Shown piece by piece: positions 18,758-29,139 of a DNA stretch of 64,000 bases. Origin of the DNA: an uncultured Streptomyces sp. Lineage in GTDB: Bacteria > Actinomycetota > Actinomycetes > Streptomycetales > Streptomycetaceae. The stretch is from NCBI RefSeq assembly GCF_947488945.1, contig NZ_CANLBS010000009.1:62001-126000 (forward strand), in the 5' to 3' direction. Under the pieces are notes generated by a model, which was not told the origin of the DNA, searched no databases, and saw nothing but the letters and a program-made list of their open reading frames with translations. The position numbers and the translations under genes are program-made. Positions within the stretch are counted from its first letter, which is position 1, and every line of letters begins with the position of its first letter.

Positions 18758-19981
18758 CTACTTCGCGGCGTCCGCCGCCTTCACCAGCGCGTCCTGCGTG
18801 ACCGCGCCGACGTAGACGGTGCCCCGGTCCGTGATGAGGGCGTTCACCAGGCGGGTCTTGAAGACCGTCCCCGAGCCGAACTTCCCCTCGACCTTGTCGC
18901 CCAGGGCGTCCAGGAACTGCTGCGCCTCGCCGGAGCCGCCCGCGCCGCCCGCGCCGCCCGCGCCGCCGGTGCCTCCGGTGTTGCGGATCTCGGCGATCGC
19001 GGTCCAGCCCTCGCCGATGACACGCGCGCCGTCCTCCCCGCCGAGCTCCTTGAACTCCTCGGGCAGGGCCGGCGCGCCGGACCTGCCGGTGCCGGGGCGG
19101 ACGTCCGCCTCGTCGGCCTCCGTCACCTTGGCGCCCTTGGGCGGGGTGAAGCGGAAGGTGGAGGCGGCGGGCGCGGAGAAGTCGACCTTGGTGAAGCCCG
19201 CGTCGACCGCGGCCTTGCCGCCGCCGCTCGGGGAGAGGGTGAACTTCAGCGGCACGCCGTTGCGGGCGTCCACCGCGATCCGGACCGAGCCGATCGTCGA
19301 ACCGGCCTGCTTCGGCTTGATGACCAGCTGATAGGTGTCCCGGCCCGCCACCCGCCCGGTGCCGTCCACGGTGACCGACGTGGTGTCGCCGACCGCCGCC
19401 AGCGCCTGCTCGGCCAGTTCCGCAGGAGTGCCGGCCTCCGCCTTGCCGGAGTCCTCGTCCGAAGACCCCTCCGGCGCGGCGCCCTGTGCGTGGTACACCT
19501 CGTCGGAGGCGCTGTCGTAGGCCCAGACGTCGTCCGCGTGGTGGATGACGGTGTACTCGGAGGCCTCTCCGAGGACCGAGACCTTCTGCTTGTCGGGGCC
19601 GTCCGCCGCCACCCGCAGGGTGTGTGTGCCGGAGGCCAGCTCCATCAGCCGGTCCTCCGGGGCGGCGCCCGACGGCGCGTCGCCTCCGCCGAGGGAGCCG
19701 AGGATGCCGCCGAGCGAGGGGATGCCCAGGTCGGTGCTGATCTTCACCGTGCCGCTGAGCTGCTCCTCGTCGGAGGCGGCGATCTTCTCGATGAGTTCCT
19801 GCGCGCTGATCTTCGGCAGTTCCGGGTCGCCGGTGTCGGCGAGCGCGGGAACCAGGCCGATCGTCGCGGCGGCCACCCCCGCGACCGCGACGGGAACGAT
19901 GTAGCGCGAGGGCTTCCTGCGGGGGCGTACGACGGTGCCGGTGGCTCCGCCGTCCCTCTCCGCGCTGTCGTCGATTGCCAT
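18758..19981 (-). CDS. membrane-anchored LolA/RseB-like (DUF2092-type) protein
   Basis: 407 residues from ATG 19981 with GGAGG about nine bases upstream. A basic N-terminus (RPRRKPSRY) precedes one hydrophobic segment (about 27-46, IVPVAVAGVAAATIGLVPAL), acting as signal or anchor. The extracytoplasmic part has the beta-rich LolA/RseB-like pattern: LSGTVKISTDLG, GTHTLRVAADGPDKQKV, DDVWAYDSASDEVYH, YQLVIKPKQAGSTIGSVRIA and TKVDFSAPAASTFRFTPPKG. The Gram-positive role is unclear; lipid or lipoprotein binding at the outer face of the membrane is a reasonable guess. GGAGGAGGAGG is encoded by a 9-bp repeat near 18945-18975. Confidence 0.8.
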   Translation of the reverse strand: MAIDDSAERDGGATGTVVRPRRKPSRYIVPVAVAGVAAATIGLVPALADTGDPELPKISAQELIEKIAASDEEQLSGTVKISTDLGIPSLGGILGSLGGGDAPSGAAPEDRLMELASGTHTLRVAADGPDKQKVSVLGEASEYTVIHHADDVWAYDSASDEVYHAQGAAPEGSSDEDSGKAEAGTPAELAEQALAAVGDTTSVTVDGTGRVAGRDTYQLVIKPKQAGSTIGSVRIAVDARNGVPLKFTLSPSGGGKAAVDAGFTKVDFSAPAASTFRFTPPKGAKVTEADEADVRPGTGRSGAPALPEEFKELGGEDGARVIGEGWTAIAEIRNTGGTGGAGGAGGAGGSGEAQQFLDALGDKVEGKFGSGTVFKTRLVNALITDRGTVYVGAVTQDALVKAADAAK

Positions 19982-20055
19982 GTGTGCCCTACCTCCGTGG
20001 TCGGCGGCGTCCGTCCGGTCGCGCTCGTCCACTCCGCGCCGCCGCTCACCCGTTG

Positions 20056-20088
20056 TGGTCAGGAGTGGTTACTCACACCATCTGACCA
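20056..20088. promoter_or_regulatory. inverted repeat TGGTCAG...CTGACCA upstream of LolA-like gene
   Basis: Perfect 7-base arms at 20056-20062 and 20082-20088, 75-107 bases before the LolA-like start, in an AT-rich patch that should contain the promoter. Possible regulator site. The rest of the gap to the polyprenyl synthase stop (20089-20278) shows nothing recognisable. Confidence 0.35.
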
Positions 20089-20278
20089 AATCCGGGGCGC
20101 GTACGCGTCAGACCGCGGGAGCAACTGGACGTACTGCTGCGGTATGACACCCGCGCGCCGTATCCGGGGCGCACTCGGGGTCTCCCGGCCGCGGCGCGGA
20201 CGCGCGTCCCCCACGAACCGGCCCCGGACCACCCCGAGAGGGCTCAGGCCGTTGTACGGGACACGGGTGCGGGGGCCG

Positions 20279-21289
20279 TCAGCCGGCGCGGTGCACCACG
20301 AGGTCGCAGAGCTCGGCCAGTGCGGTCTTGGCGAACCCCTCGGGCAGCGGGGTCAGCGCGGCCCGCGCCTCCTCCGCGTACCGGACGGTCTCCCGGCGGG
20401 CCTGCTCCAGCGCGGGGTGGACGCGCAGCAGGGCCAGCGCCTCGCCCAGCCGGGCATCATCGGTGAGGTCGCCGTCGAGGAGTTCCACCAGGGCCAGGTC
20501 CTCGGGGCCGCCGTGCGCGGCGGCACGGGCGCGCAGCAGCAGCACCGGCAGCGTGGCGATCCCCTCGCGCAGGTCGGTGCCGGGGGTCTTGCCGGACTCG
20601 TGGGAGTCGGAGGCGATGTCGAGGACGTCGTCGGCGAGCTGGAAGGCGACGCCGAGCCGCTCGCCGTACTGGGTGAGGGTGTCGACGGTCTTCTCGTCGG
20701 CCCCCGACATCAGCGCGCCGAACCGGCCGGACACCGCCATCAGGGAGCCGGTCTTGCCGGCGAGCACGTCCATGTAGTGGTCGACCGGGTCGCGGCCGTC
20801 GCGGGCGCCGGCGGTCTCCAGGATCTGACCGGTCACCAGGCGTTCGAACGCCTCCGCCTGGATGCGGACCGCCTCGGGGCCGAGGTCGGCCAGGATGTGC
20901 GAGGCGCGGGCGAAGAGGAAGTCACCGGTCAGCACCGCCACCGAGTTGCCCCAGCGGGTGTTGGCGCTGTCGACTCCGCGGCGGACCTCCGCCTCGTCCA
21001 TCACGTCGTCGTGGTACAGCGTCGCCAGGTGCGTCAGCTCCACGACCACCGCGGAGGGGACCACGCCCGGCGCGTCCGGGTCGCCGAACTGGGACGCCAG
21101 CATCACCAGCAGCGGACGGAACCGCTTGCCCCCCGCGCGCACCAGGTGCTGGGCGGCCTCCGTGATGAACGGAACCTCGCTCTTGGTGGCGTCGAGGAGC
21201 CCCGCCTCGACGGCGGCCAAGCCGGTCTGGATGTGGGCCTCAAGAGCCTGGTCCCGCACGCGCAGTCCGAACGGCCCGACGACGGTCAC
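20279..21289 (-). CDS. long-chain polyprenyl diphosphate synthase
   Basis: 336 residues from a GTG at 21289 behind AGGAGA. It condenses isopentenyl diphosphate units onto an allylic primer. First aspartate-rich motif DDVMD at 94-98 (followed by RR), second DDVLD at 220-224, and the GGKRFRPLL basic motif near 53. The residue five before the first motif is alanine (ATLYH), a small residue that allows long products, so a C35-C45 side chain for menaquinone is likely. The mqn/men genes further right in the window fit that role. Product length needs assay. Confidence 0.9.
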   Translation of the reverse strand: MTVVGPFGLRVRDQALEAHIQTGLAAVEAGLLDATKSEVPFITEAAQHLVRAGGKRFRPLLVMLASQFGDPDAPGVVPSAVVVELTHLATLYHDDVMDEAEVRRGVDSANTRWGNSVAVLTGDFLFARASHILADLGPEAVRIQAEAFERLVTGQILETAGARDGRDPVDHYMDVLAGKTGSLMAVSGRFGALMSGADEKTVDTLTQYGERLGVAFQLADDVLDIASDSHESGKTPGTDLREGIATLPVLLLRARAAAHGGPEDLALVELLDGDLTDDARLGEALALLRVHPALEQARRETVRYAEEARAALTPLPEGFAKTALAELCDLVVHRAG

Positions 21290-21446
21290 GAGGGGATCTC
21301 CTGTCTGCTGACGATCACACGATTGTCGATCTGTCGGCTGTCTTCACTCCGGCCCAGCGTATCCGGTCGCCTGTGGATCACCATGGGCGGCTTCCCGCGA
21401 CCGCCGGTATGTTCGGGTTCAGCTCATACGATCAGGAGTTCACGTT

Positions 21447-22946
21447 TTGTCGCACACCGCCCACGACACCGAGCCCACCCAGCCCCCGCCGGGGGACGAC
21501 CACGCCTTCTTCGGCCAGCCGCGGGGCCTGATGACCCTGTCCGGCCTGGAGGTCTGGGAGAGATTCTCCTTCCTCGGCATGCAGGCGATCCTCGTCCTGT
21601 TCTTCGCGGACAAGGTGTCCAACGGCGGGATGGGCATGGACCCGGGCACCGCCGCGTCGGTGTCCGCCGCGTACGGCACCCTCGTCTACCTGGTCTCGGT
21701 CGCCGGCGGCTGGCTCGCCGACCGCATCCTCGGCTCCTACCGGGCGGTGCTCTACGGCGGCATCCTGATCGCCTGCGGCCACTACTCGATGGCGGTCCCG
21801 ACCGACGCCATGACCTGGGTCGGCCTCGGTCTGATCAGCGCCGGCACCGGCCTGCTCAAGCCCAACGTCGCCTCCATGGTCGGCAAGCTCTACCGCACCG
21901 AGGACGAGCGCCGGGACGCCGGCTTCGCCCTCTACTACATGGGCATCAACATCGGCGCCTTCGCCGGTCCGCTCATCACCGGCTGGCTCGGTGAGCACGC
22001 GAGCTGGCACTGGGGCTTCTCGGCCGCCGCCATCGGCATGACCTTCGGCCTCATCCAGTACGTGGCGGGCCGCCGTCACCTGGCCGGGCGCAAGCACGCC
22101 GCCGAGTTCGCGCTCGCCCCCGCCGCGATGCGGCGCGCGATCGGCCTCATCGTCGGCGGCGCCGTGGCCGTCGCCGTCGTCGCCACCGCGCTCGTCCTGG
22201 CCGGCTGGCTGACGATGGACCGGTTCGTCGACGTCCTCACCGTCGTCTCGGTGATCGCGCCGGTCGTGTACTTCGTCGTGATGTTCCGCAGCCCCCGGGT
22301 CTCCGCCGAGGAGCGTGGCCGGCTGCGCCCCTACGTCGTGCTGTTCCTCGGCTCCGTCGTCTTCAACTTCATCCTCTTCCAGGCGTACTCGACGATGATG
22401 CTGCTCGCGTCGACCAACGCCCGGACCGAGATCCTCGGCTTCCACTTCCCGGCGAGCTGGTACGCCTCCGCGCTCGGCGCCTTCGAGGTGGCGCTGGCCC
22501 CCGTGGTCGCCGCCGTCTGGGCGCGGATGGGCACCCGGCAGCCGCACGCCTCCAACAAGATCGCGTTCGGCGTGATCCTCGGCGGGCTCTCGTTCCTGCT
22601 GATGGTCATCCCCACCTCCGGGCACTCCGGCGACACCTACCGGATGGCCGCGTGGTGGATCGTCGGCTCGTACCTGCTGCTCGGGCTCGGCGACATCCTG
22701 CTGGAGACCTCCGGCATGTCCGCCACCACCAAGCTCGCCCCCAAGGCGTTCGCCAGCCAGACGATGGCGCTGTGGTTCCTGTCGCTGGCGCTGGCCAACG
22801 GCATCCAGGCCCAGATCGTGAAGCTGTACGGCGAGGTCTCCAACCCCGCCTACTTCGGTGTCAACGGTGCGATCGCGGTGGCGGCGGGTGTGGCGATGAT
22901 CGCCGCCGCCCCCTGGCTCAAGCGCACCATGCACCCCGTCCACTGA
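21447..22946 (+). CDS. POT-family proton-coupled oligopeptide transporter
   Basis: 499 residues from a TTG start at 21447, decided by AGGAG eight bases upstream. Fourteen or so hydrophobic segments. Family motifs: FFGQPRGLMTLSGLEVWERF with the ExxERF-like element, GGWLADRILGSYRAVLYGG, and ALYYMGINIGAFAGPLITGW (the FYxxINxG signature). Imports di- and tripeptides with protons. The stop lies nine bases before a secreted-or-cytosolic S15 peptidase-type hydrolase, forming a two-gene peptide-use operon ended by the terminator at 24967. Confidence 0.92.
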   Translation: MSHTAHDTEPTQPPPGDDHAFFGQPRGLMTLSGLEVWERFSFLGMQAILVLFFADKVSNGGMGMDPGTAASVSAAYGTLVYLVSVAGGWLADRILGSYRAVLYGGILIACGHYSMAVPTDAMTWVGLGLISAGTGLLKPNVASMVGKLYRTEDERRDAGFALYYMGINIGAFAGPLITGWLGEHASWHWGFSAAAIGMTFGLIQYVAGRRHLAGRKHAAEFALAPAAMRRAIGLIVGGAVAVAVVATALVLAGWLTMDRFVDVLTVVSVIAPVVYFVVMFRSPRVSAEERGRLRPYVVLFLGSVVFNFILFQAYSTMMLLASTNARTEILGFHFPASWYASALGAFEVALAPVVAAVWARMGTRQPHASNKIAFGVILGGLSFLLMVIPTSGHSGDTYRMAAWWIVGSYLLLGLGDILLETSGMSATTKLAPKAFASQTMALWFLSLALANGIQAQIVKLYGEVSNPAYFGVNGAIAVAAGVAMIAAAPWLKRTMHPVH

Positions 22947-22955
22947 GGTCCCCCC

Positions 22956-24950
22956 ATGCACATCACCACCGACTCCCCCTACGAGACGACCCGCGAGGAC
23001 GTCCGCATCCCGCTGCCCGACGGCACCCGGCTCTACGCCCGCGTCTGGCGGCCGGTCACCGAGGAACCCGTCCCCGCGCTGCTGGAGTACCTCCCCTACC
23101 GCCTCGGTGACTGGACCGCCCCCCGCGACGCCCAGCGCCACCCCTGGTACGCCGGCCACGGCTACGCCTCCGTACGCGTCGACGTGCGCGGCCACGGCAA
23201 CAGCGAGGGCCTGCCCGGCGACGAGTACGACGCCACCGAGCTCGACGACGGCGTCGCCGTCATCCACTGGCTCGCGCAGCAGGAGTGGTGCTCCGGCCGC
23301 GTCGGCATGTTCGGCATCTCCTGGGGCGGCTTCAACTCGCTCCAGCTCGCCGCGCTCGCACCCGAGCCGCTGAAGGCCGTCGTCACGGTCTGCTCCACCG
23401 ACGACCGCTACGACAACGACGTCCACTACATGGGCGGCTCCGTCCTCGCCGTGGACATGCACGCCTGGGCCGCCACCATGCTGGCCTTCGTCTCCCGGCC
23501 CCCGGACCCGGCGCAGGTCGGCGACGCGTGGAAGGACATGTGGCTGGAGCGGCTGGAGGCCGTCGACCCGTTCATCCACACCTGGCTCGCCCACCAGACC
23601 CGCGACGACTACTGGAAGCACGGCAGCGTCTGCGAGGACTACGGCTCCATCAGGGCGAACGTCCTCGCGGTGGGCGGCTGGCACGACCCGTACCGCGACA
23701 CCGTGCTGCGGCTGGTCGAGCACCTCGACCCGTCCCGGGTGCGCGGGCTGATCGGCCCCTGGTCGCACCAGTACCCGGACCGCGGTCTGCCGCCGGGCCC
23801 CGCGATCGGCTTCCTCCAGGAGACGCTGCGCTGGTGGGACCAGCACCTCAAGGGCAAGGAGACCGGGGTGATGAACGAGCCGCTGCTGCGGTCCTGGATC
23901 AGCGGTTCGCACCCGCCCGCCACCGTCTACGACACCCTGCCCGGCCGCTGGGTAGGCGACGCGCGCTGGCCCTCGGAGAACGTCTCGCCCATTGCCTACG
24001 CGCTGGCCGGCGGCGAGCGGATCGTGGACTCCCCGCAGCAGACCGGGGTCGACGCGGGCCGCTTCTTCCCGTTCGGCAACGAAGCCGACCTGCCCCCGGA
24101 CCAGCGCGACGAGGACGCCAAGTCGGTCTCGTTCGAATTCCCGGTCGAGGGCGCCCCGATCGAGATCCTGGGCCGCCCGCGGGTGAAGCTGCGGCTGCGG
24201 ATGGACGTGCCGCGCGGCCAGGCCGTCGCCCGGCTCTGCGACGTCGCCCCCGACGGCTCCTCCACGCTCGTCACCCGCGGCGTGCTCAACCTGGCGACCC
24301 GCCACGGGCGGGACCGGGCCGAGGACTGGACGCCGGGCGCCACCGAGGACGTCGCCTTCGAGCTGAACGCCATCGGGCACACCTTCCCGCCCGGCCACCG
24401 CATCCGGCTCGCGGTCTCCTCGTCGTACTGGCCGTGGATCTGGCCGCAGGCGGGCTCGGCGGGGTTCGTCCTGGACGCCGACGGCAGCCTCGTCGAACTT
24501 CCGGTGCGCCGGCACACCGAGGACCCGGCGATCACCTTCGGCGAGCCCGAGCAGGCCGAACCGCTCGGCGTGGTCTTTCCCGCCACCCTGGACGAACAGC
24601 GCCCGGAACGGCTGGTGGTGCGGGACGTCGCCAAGGGCGAGTGGCGCCAGGAGGTCGACCCCCGCTACGGCGGCACCCGTCTCTACCCGGACGGGCTCGA
24701 ATTCACCGAGGACGCCCTGGAGACGTACACGATCCAGGAGCGCGACCCGCTGTCGGCGCGGACCCGCTCCGACTGGCGGATCCGGCTGCACCGCCCGGAC
24801 ACCGGCTGGGACGCCGAGGTCGAGACGCGCTCCGAGATCACCGCGGACGAGCACGACTTCCTCACGTTTAACGAGGTCGTCTGCAAGGACGGCGGCGAGA
24901 TCGTCTTCCACCGGACCTGGGAGAAGCGCATCCCGCGCACCGCCGGCTGA
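22956..24950 (+). CDS. CocE/NonD-type S15 hydrolase (X-Pro dipeptidyl-peptidase-like)
   Basis: 664 residues. Alpha/beta hydrolase with nucleophile Ser122 in GMFGISWGGFNS, preceded by the SxDxRGxG-like VDVRGHGNSEG. The likely Asp is in GGWHDPYRDT and the His in GPWSHQYPDRG. The C-terminal X-Pro dipeptidyl-peptidase jelly-roll domain covers about 340-560. No signal peptide is visible, so it probably works in the cytosol on peptides or ester-like amides taken up by the POT transporter encoded just upstream. Proline-specific peptidase or esterase activity cannot be separated by sequence. Confidence 0.9.
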   Translation: MHITTDSPYETTREDVRIPLPDGTRLYARVWRPVTEEPVPALLEYLPYRLGDWTAPRDAQRHPWYAGHGYASVRVDVRGHGNSEGLPGDEYDATELDDGVAVIHWLAQQEWCSGRVGMFGISWGGFNSLQLAALAPEPLKAVVTVCSTDDRYDNDVHYMGGSVLAVDMHAWAATMLAFVSRPPDPAQVGDAWKDMWLERLEAVDPFIHTWLAHQTRDDYWKHGSVCEDYGSIRANVLAVGGWHDPYRDTVLRLVEHLDPSRVRGLIGPWSHQYPDRGLPPGPAIGFLQETLRWWDQHLKGKETGVMNEPLLRSWISGSHPPATVYDTLPGRWVGDARWPSENVSPIAYALAGGERIVDSPQQTGVDAGRFFPFGNEADLPPDQRDEDAKSVSFEFPVEGAPIEILGRPRVKLRLRMDVPRGQAVARLCDVAPDGSSTLVTRGVLNLATRHGRDRAEDWTPGATEDVAFELNAIGHTFPPGHRIRLAVSSSYWPWIWPQAGSAGFVLDADGSLVELPVRRHTEDPAITFGEPEQAEPLGVVFPATLDEQRPERLVVRDVAKGEWRQEVDPRYGGTRLYPDGLEFTEDALETYTIQERDPLSARTRSDWRIRLHRPDTGWDAEVETRSEITADEHDFLTFNEVVCKDGGEIVFHRTWEKRIPRTAG

Positions 24951-24966
24951 CGGTACGTCAGATTTG

Positions 24967-25001
24967 TCCGCCCTGCTCCCGTTCTGCGGGAGTAGGGCGG
25001 A
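24967..25001 (+). terminator. intrinsic terminator of the POT-CocE operon
   Basis: A 15-bp stem (24967-24981 with 24987-25001, one G-T pair) and a 5-base loop, followed by TCTTT. It starts 17 bases after the hydrolase stop. Confidence 0.9.
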
Positions 25002-25100
25002 TCTTTCCGGGCATGACGCAGGGGTCGACGGACACCGTCGTCGGAGGCGACACCGACGTAACGTGTCCCCCACGCGACCTGGAAAGCGAGGCAGCATCCG

Positions 25101-26354
25101 ATGCCCGAGCAGAGCAGCCCGCTCGACGTGCCCGAGGGTCATCCCTTCGGTCCGCACCACCTTCCGTACGGCGTGTTCTCCTCCGTCGGCCTCCCCGGCG
25201 GGCGGCGGGTCGGCGTCCGTATCGGCGACCACGTGCTCGACGCCGGCGCCGCCGCGCGGACGCTCGGGTCGCCGTACGCAGGGCTGCTGGACCGGCCCAG
25301 CCTCACCCCGCTGCTCGCGGCCGGCCGCACCGCCTGGCGCGACGTGCGCCGTGCCCTCACCGGCTGGCTGACCGTGCCCGCCCACCGGGCCGAGATCGAG
25401 GCACTGCTGCACCCGTCCGACGCGGTGACGATGCACCTGCCGTACGAGGTCGCTGACTACGTCGACTTCTACGCCAGCGAGCACCACGCGACCAACGTCG
25501 GCCGGATCTTCCGCCCGGACGGGGTGGCACTGACGCCCAACTGGAAGCATCTGCCGATCGGTTACCACGGACGGGCCGGCACCGTCGTGGTCTCCGGCAC
25601 CGACGTGGTGCGCCCGTCGGGCCAGCGCAGGGCGCCCTCCGACGCGGCGCCCGTCTTCGGCCCGTCGGTGAAGCTGGACATCGAGGCGGAGGTGGCCTTC
25701 GTGGTGGGCGTACCGTCCGCCCAGGGCGCCCCGGTGCCGCTCGCCGGCTTCCGCGACCACGTCTTCGGCCTCTCGCTGCTCAACGACTGGTCGGCGCGCG
25801 ACATCCAGGCGTGGGAGTACGTCCCGCTCGGCCCCTTCCTCGGCAAGTCCTTCGCCACCTCCGTCTCCGCGTGGGTGACGCCGCTGGAGGCCCTGGACGA
25901 GGCGCGCATCGAGCCGCCCGCCCGGGACACTCCGCTGCTGCCGTACCTGGAGGACGCCGACGACGAGGAGCCGGGCGGCTACGACCTGCGGATCTCCGTC
26001 GCGATCAACGGCCGGGTCGTCGCGGAGCCGCCGTTCGCCTCGATGTACTGGACGGCGGCGCAGCAGCTCGCGCAGATGACGGTGAACGGCGCCTCGCTGC
26101 GGACCGGCGACCTGTACGCCTCCGGCACGGTCAGCGGGCCCGAGCCGCACCAGCGGGGCTCGCTCCTCGAACTGACCTGGAACGGCCGCGACCCGCTCGA
26201 ACTGGACGGCGGGAAGCGCACGTTCCTGGAGGACGGCGACGTGGTCACGCTCACCGCGTGGGCGCCGGGGCCGCACGGCACCCGGATCGGGCTGGGCGAG
26301 GTGACGGGGCGGATCGTTCCGGCGGCGGGTGAGCGGCCGGAACGCCGGGACTGA
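25101..26354 (+). CDS. fahA: fumarylacetoacetase
   Basis: 417 residues. Catalyses the last step of tyrosine/homogentisate breakdown: fumarylacetoacetate to fumarate and acetoacetate. Family signatures: ADYVDFYASEHHATNVGRIF with the metal Asp, LDIEAEVAFVVG giving the ExE metal ligands, LLNDWSARDIQAWEYVPLGP with another Asp ligand and GKSFATSVS. The N-terminal SH3-like domain covers 1-115. ATG with GCGAGGCAG upstream. Length is normal for the family. Homogentisate dioxygenase and maleylacetoacetate isomerase genes are not in the window. Confidence 0.95.
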   Translation: MPEQSSPLDVPEGHPFGPHHLPYGVFSSVGLPGGRRVGVRIGDHVLDAGAAARTLGSPYAGLLDRPSLTPLLAAGRTAWRDVRRALTGWLTVPAHRAEIEALLHPSDAVTMHLPYEVADYVDFYASEHHATNVGRIFRPDGVALTPNWKHLPIGYHGRAGTVVVSGTDVVRPSGQRRAPSDAAPVFGPSVKLDIEAEVAFVVGVPSAQGAPVPLAGFRDHVFGLSLLNDWSARDIQAWEYVPLGPFLGKSFATSVSAWVTPLEALDEARIEPPARDTPLLPYLEDADDEEPGGYDLRISVAINGRVVAEPPFASMYWTAAQQLAQMTVNGASLRTGDLYASGTVSGPEPHQRGSLLELTWNGRDPLELDGGKRTFLEDGDVVTLTAWAPGPHGTRIGLGEVTGRIVPAAGERPERRD

Positions 26355-26356
26355 CC

Positions 26357-26734
26357 GTGGACGGTGGCGGTGTACGCGGGAGACGGGGCGGTGCCCCGCT
26401 CGTCGTTGCGCTGGTCCTGGGCGCCGTGTGCGCGGCCGGCTGCGCGCACGGGTCGGACGGCTTCCGTACCTACGAGGAGGGATACCGCTTCGGCTCCGGG
26501 GCGCCGCGCGGACACCTCTCGACGGATGGTGACGACGCGGAGGGCGGCGACCCGGGCTACGGGTCCGCCTCCTCGGAGTGCGGGGAGCACGCGGTCTTCG
26601 AGCGGGAGCCGGCCACCGGTGTCTTCACCTCGACCGGGATCTTCCACGACCGGCTGAAGGTGTCCGTGCCCTTCCCGGTCGACCTCGACCTGACGACCGT
26701 CGGGCCACGCCGCCGGGGCTCCGGGCCCGCGTAA
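26357..26734 (+). CDS. small putative secreted lipoprotein
   Basis: 125 residues from a GTG two bases after the fahA stop, so probably cotranscribed. An N-terminal RGRRGG is followed by a hydrophobic stretch (about 13-26) ending in CAAGC, a weak lipobox with the lipidated cysteine at about 29. The mature part is G/D/S-rich, then ECGEHAVFEREPATGVFTST and KVSVPFPVDLDL. No family is recognised. Third-position GC supports coding, but the lipobox has Ala instead of Leu at -3. Confidence 0.55.
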   Translation: MDGGGVRGRRGGAPLVVALVLGAVCAAGCAHGSDGFRTYEEGYRFGSGAPRGHLSTDGDDAEGGDPGYGSASSECGEHAVFEREPATGVFTSTGIFHDRLKVSVPFPVDLDLTTVGPRRRGSGPA

Positions 26735-26844
26735 ACGGGCGGCGGGGGGCGTACCGCCGGCGACGGCGGGCGGGCCCGGTCGCGGGACGTCCGCCGCCGC
26801 ACCGCCGCGCCTGCCGACCCGCCATCCACCACCGCCCGGCCGCG

Positions 26845-28968
<2,124 letters not shown>

Positions 28969-29068
28969 CGCTCTGACCCCCGGGGGACCGTCGGTCCCGC
29001 TGCTCGTGCCCCGCCGCGCGGCTCCTGCCGTTCCGCGTCCCCTGCCACGATAGGCCGCCGGTACGACA

Positions 29069-29103
29069 GAGCCGGACGGGCTTGACTCCTGCCCGTCCGG
29101 CTC
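29069..29103 (-). terminator. terminator of the nuo operon
   Basis: Perfect 13-bp inverted repeat (29069-29081 with 29091-29103) with a 9-base loop, 37 bases past the nuoN stop on the minus strand and 100 bases before recQ. Confidence 0.8.
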
Positions 29104-29139
29104 CCCCGCTCACCTCGGCCCCCGAGGGGCCCCTCCGCC

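Noticed and set aside
18617..21994. An 1125-codon plus-strand frame across the LolA-like, polyprenyl synthase and POT genes
   Set aside because: Crosses three genes on both strands and has antisense composition; the aspartate-rich motifs of the synthase lie on the other strand.
21432..26276. A 1614-codon minus-strand open frame covering the POT, CocE and FAH genes
   Set aside because: It is the antisense shadow of three well-identified genes; its product is H/R/G/V-rich with no domain, typical for antisense frames in high-GC DNA.
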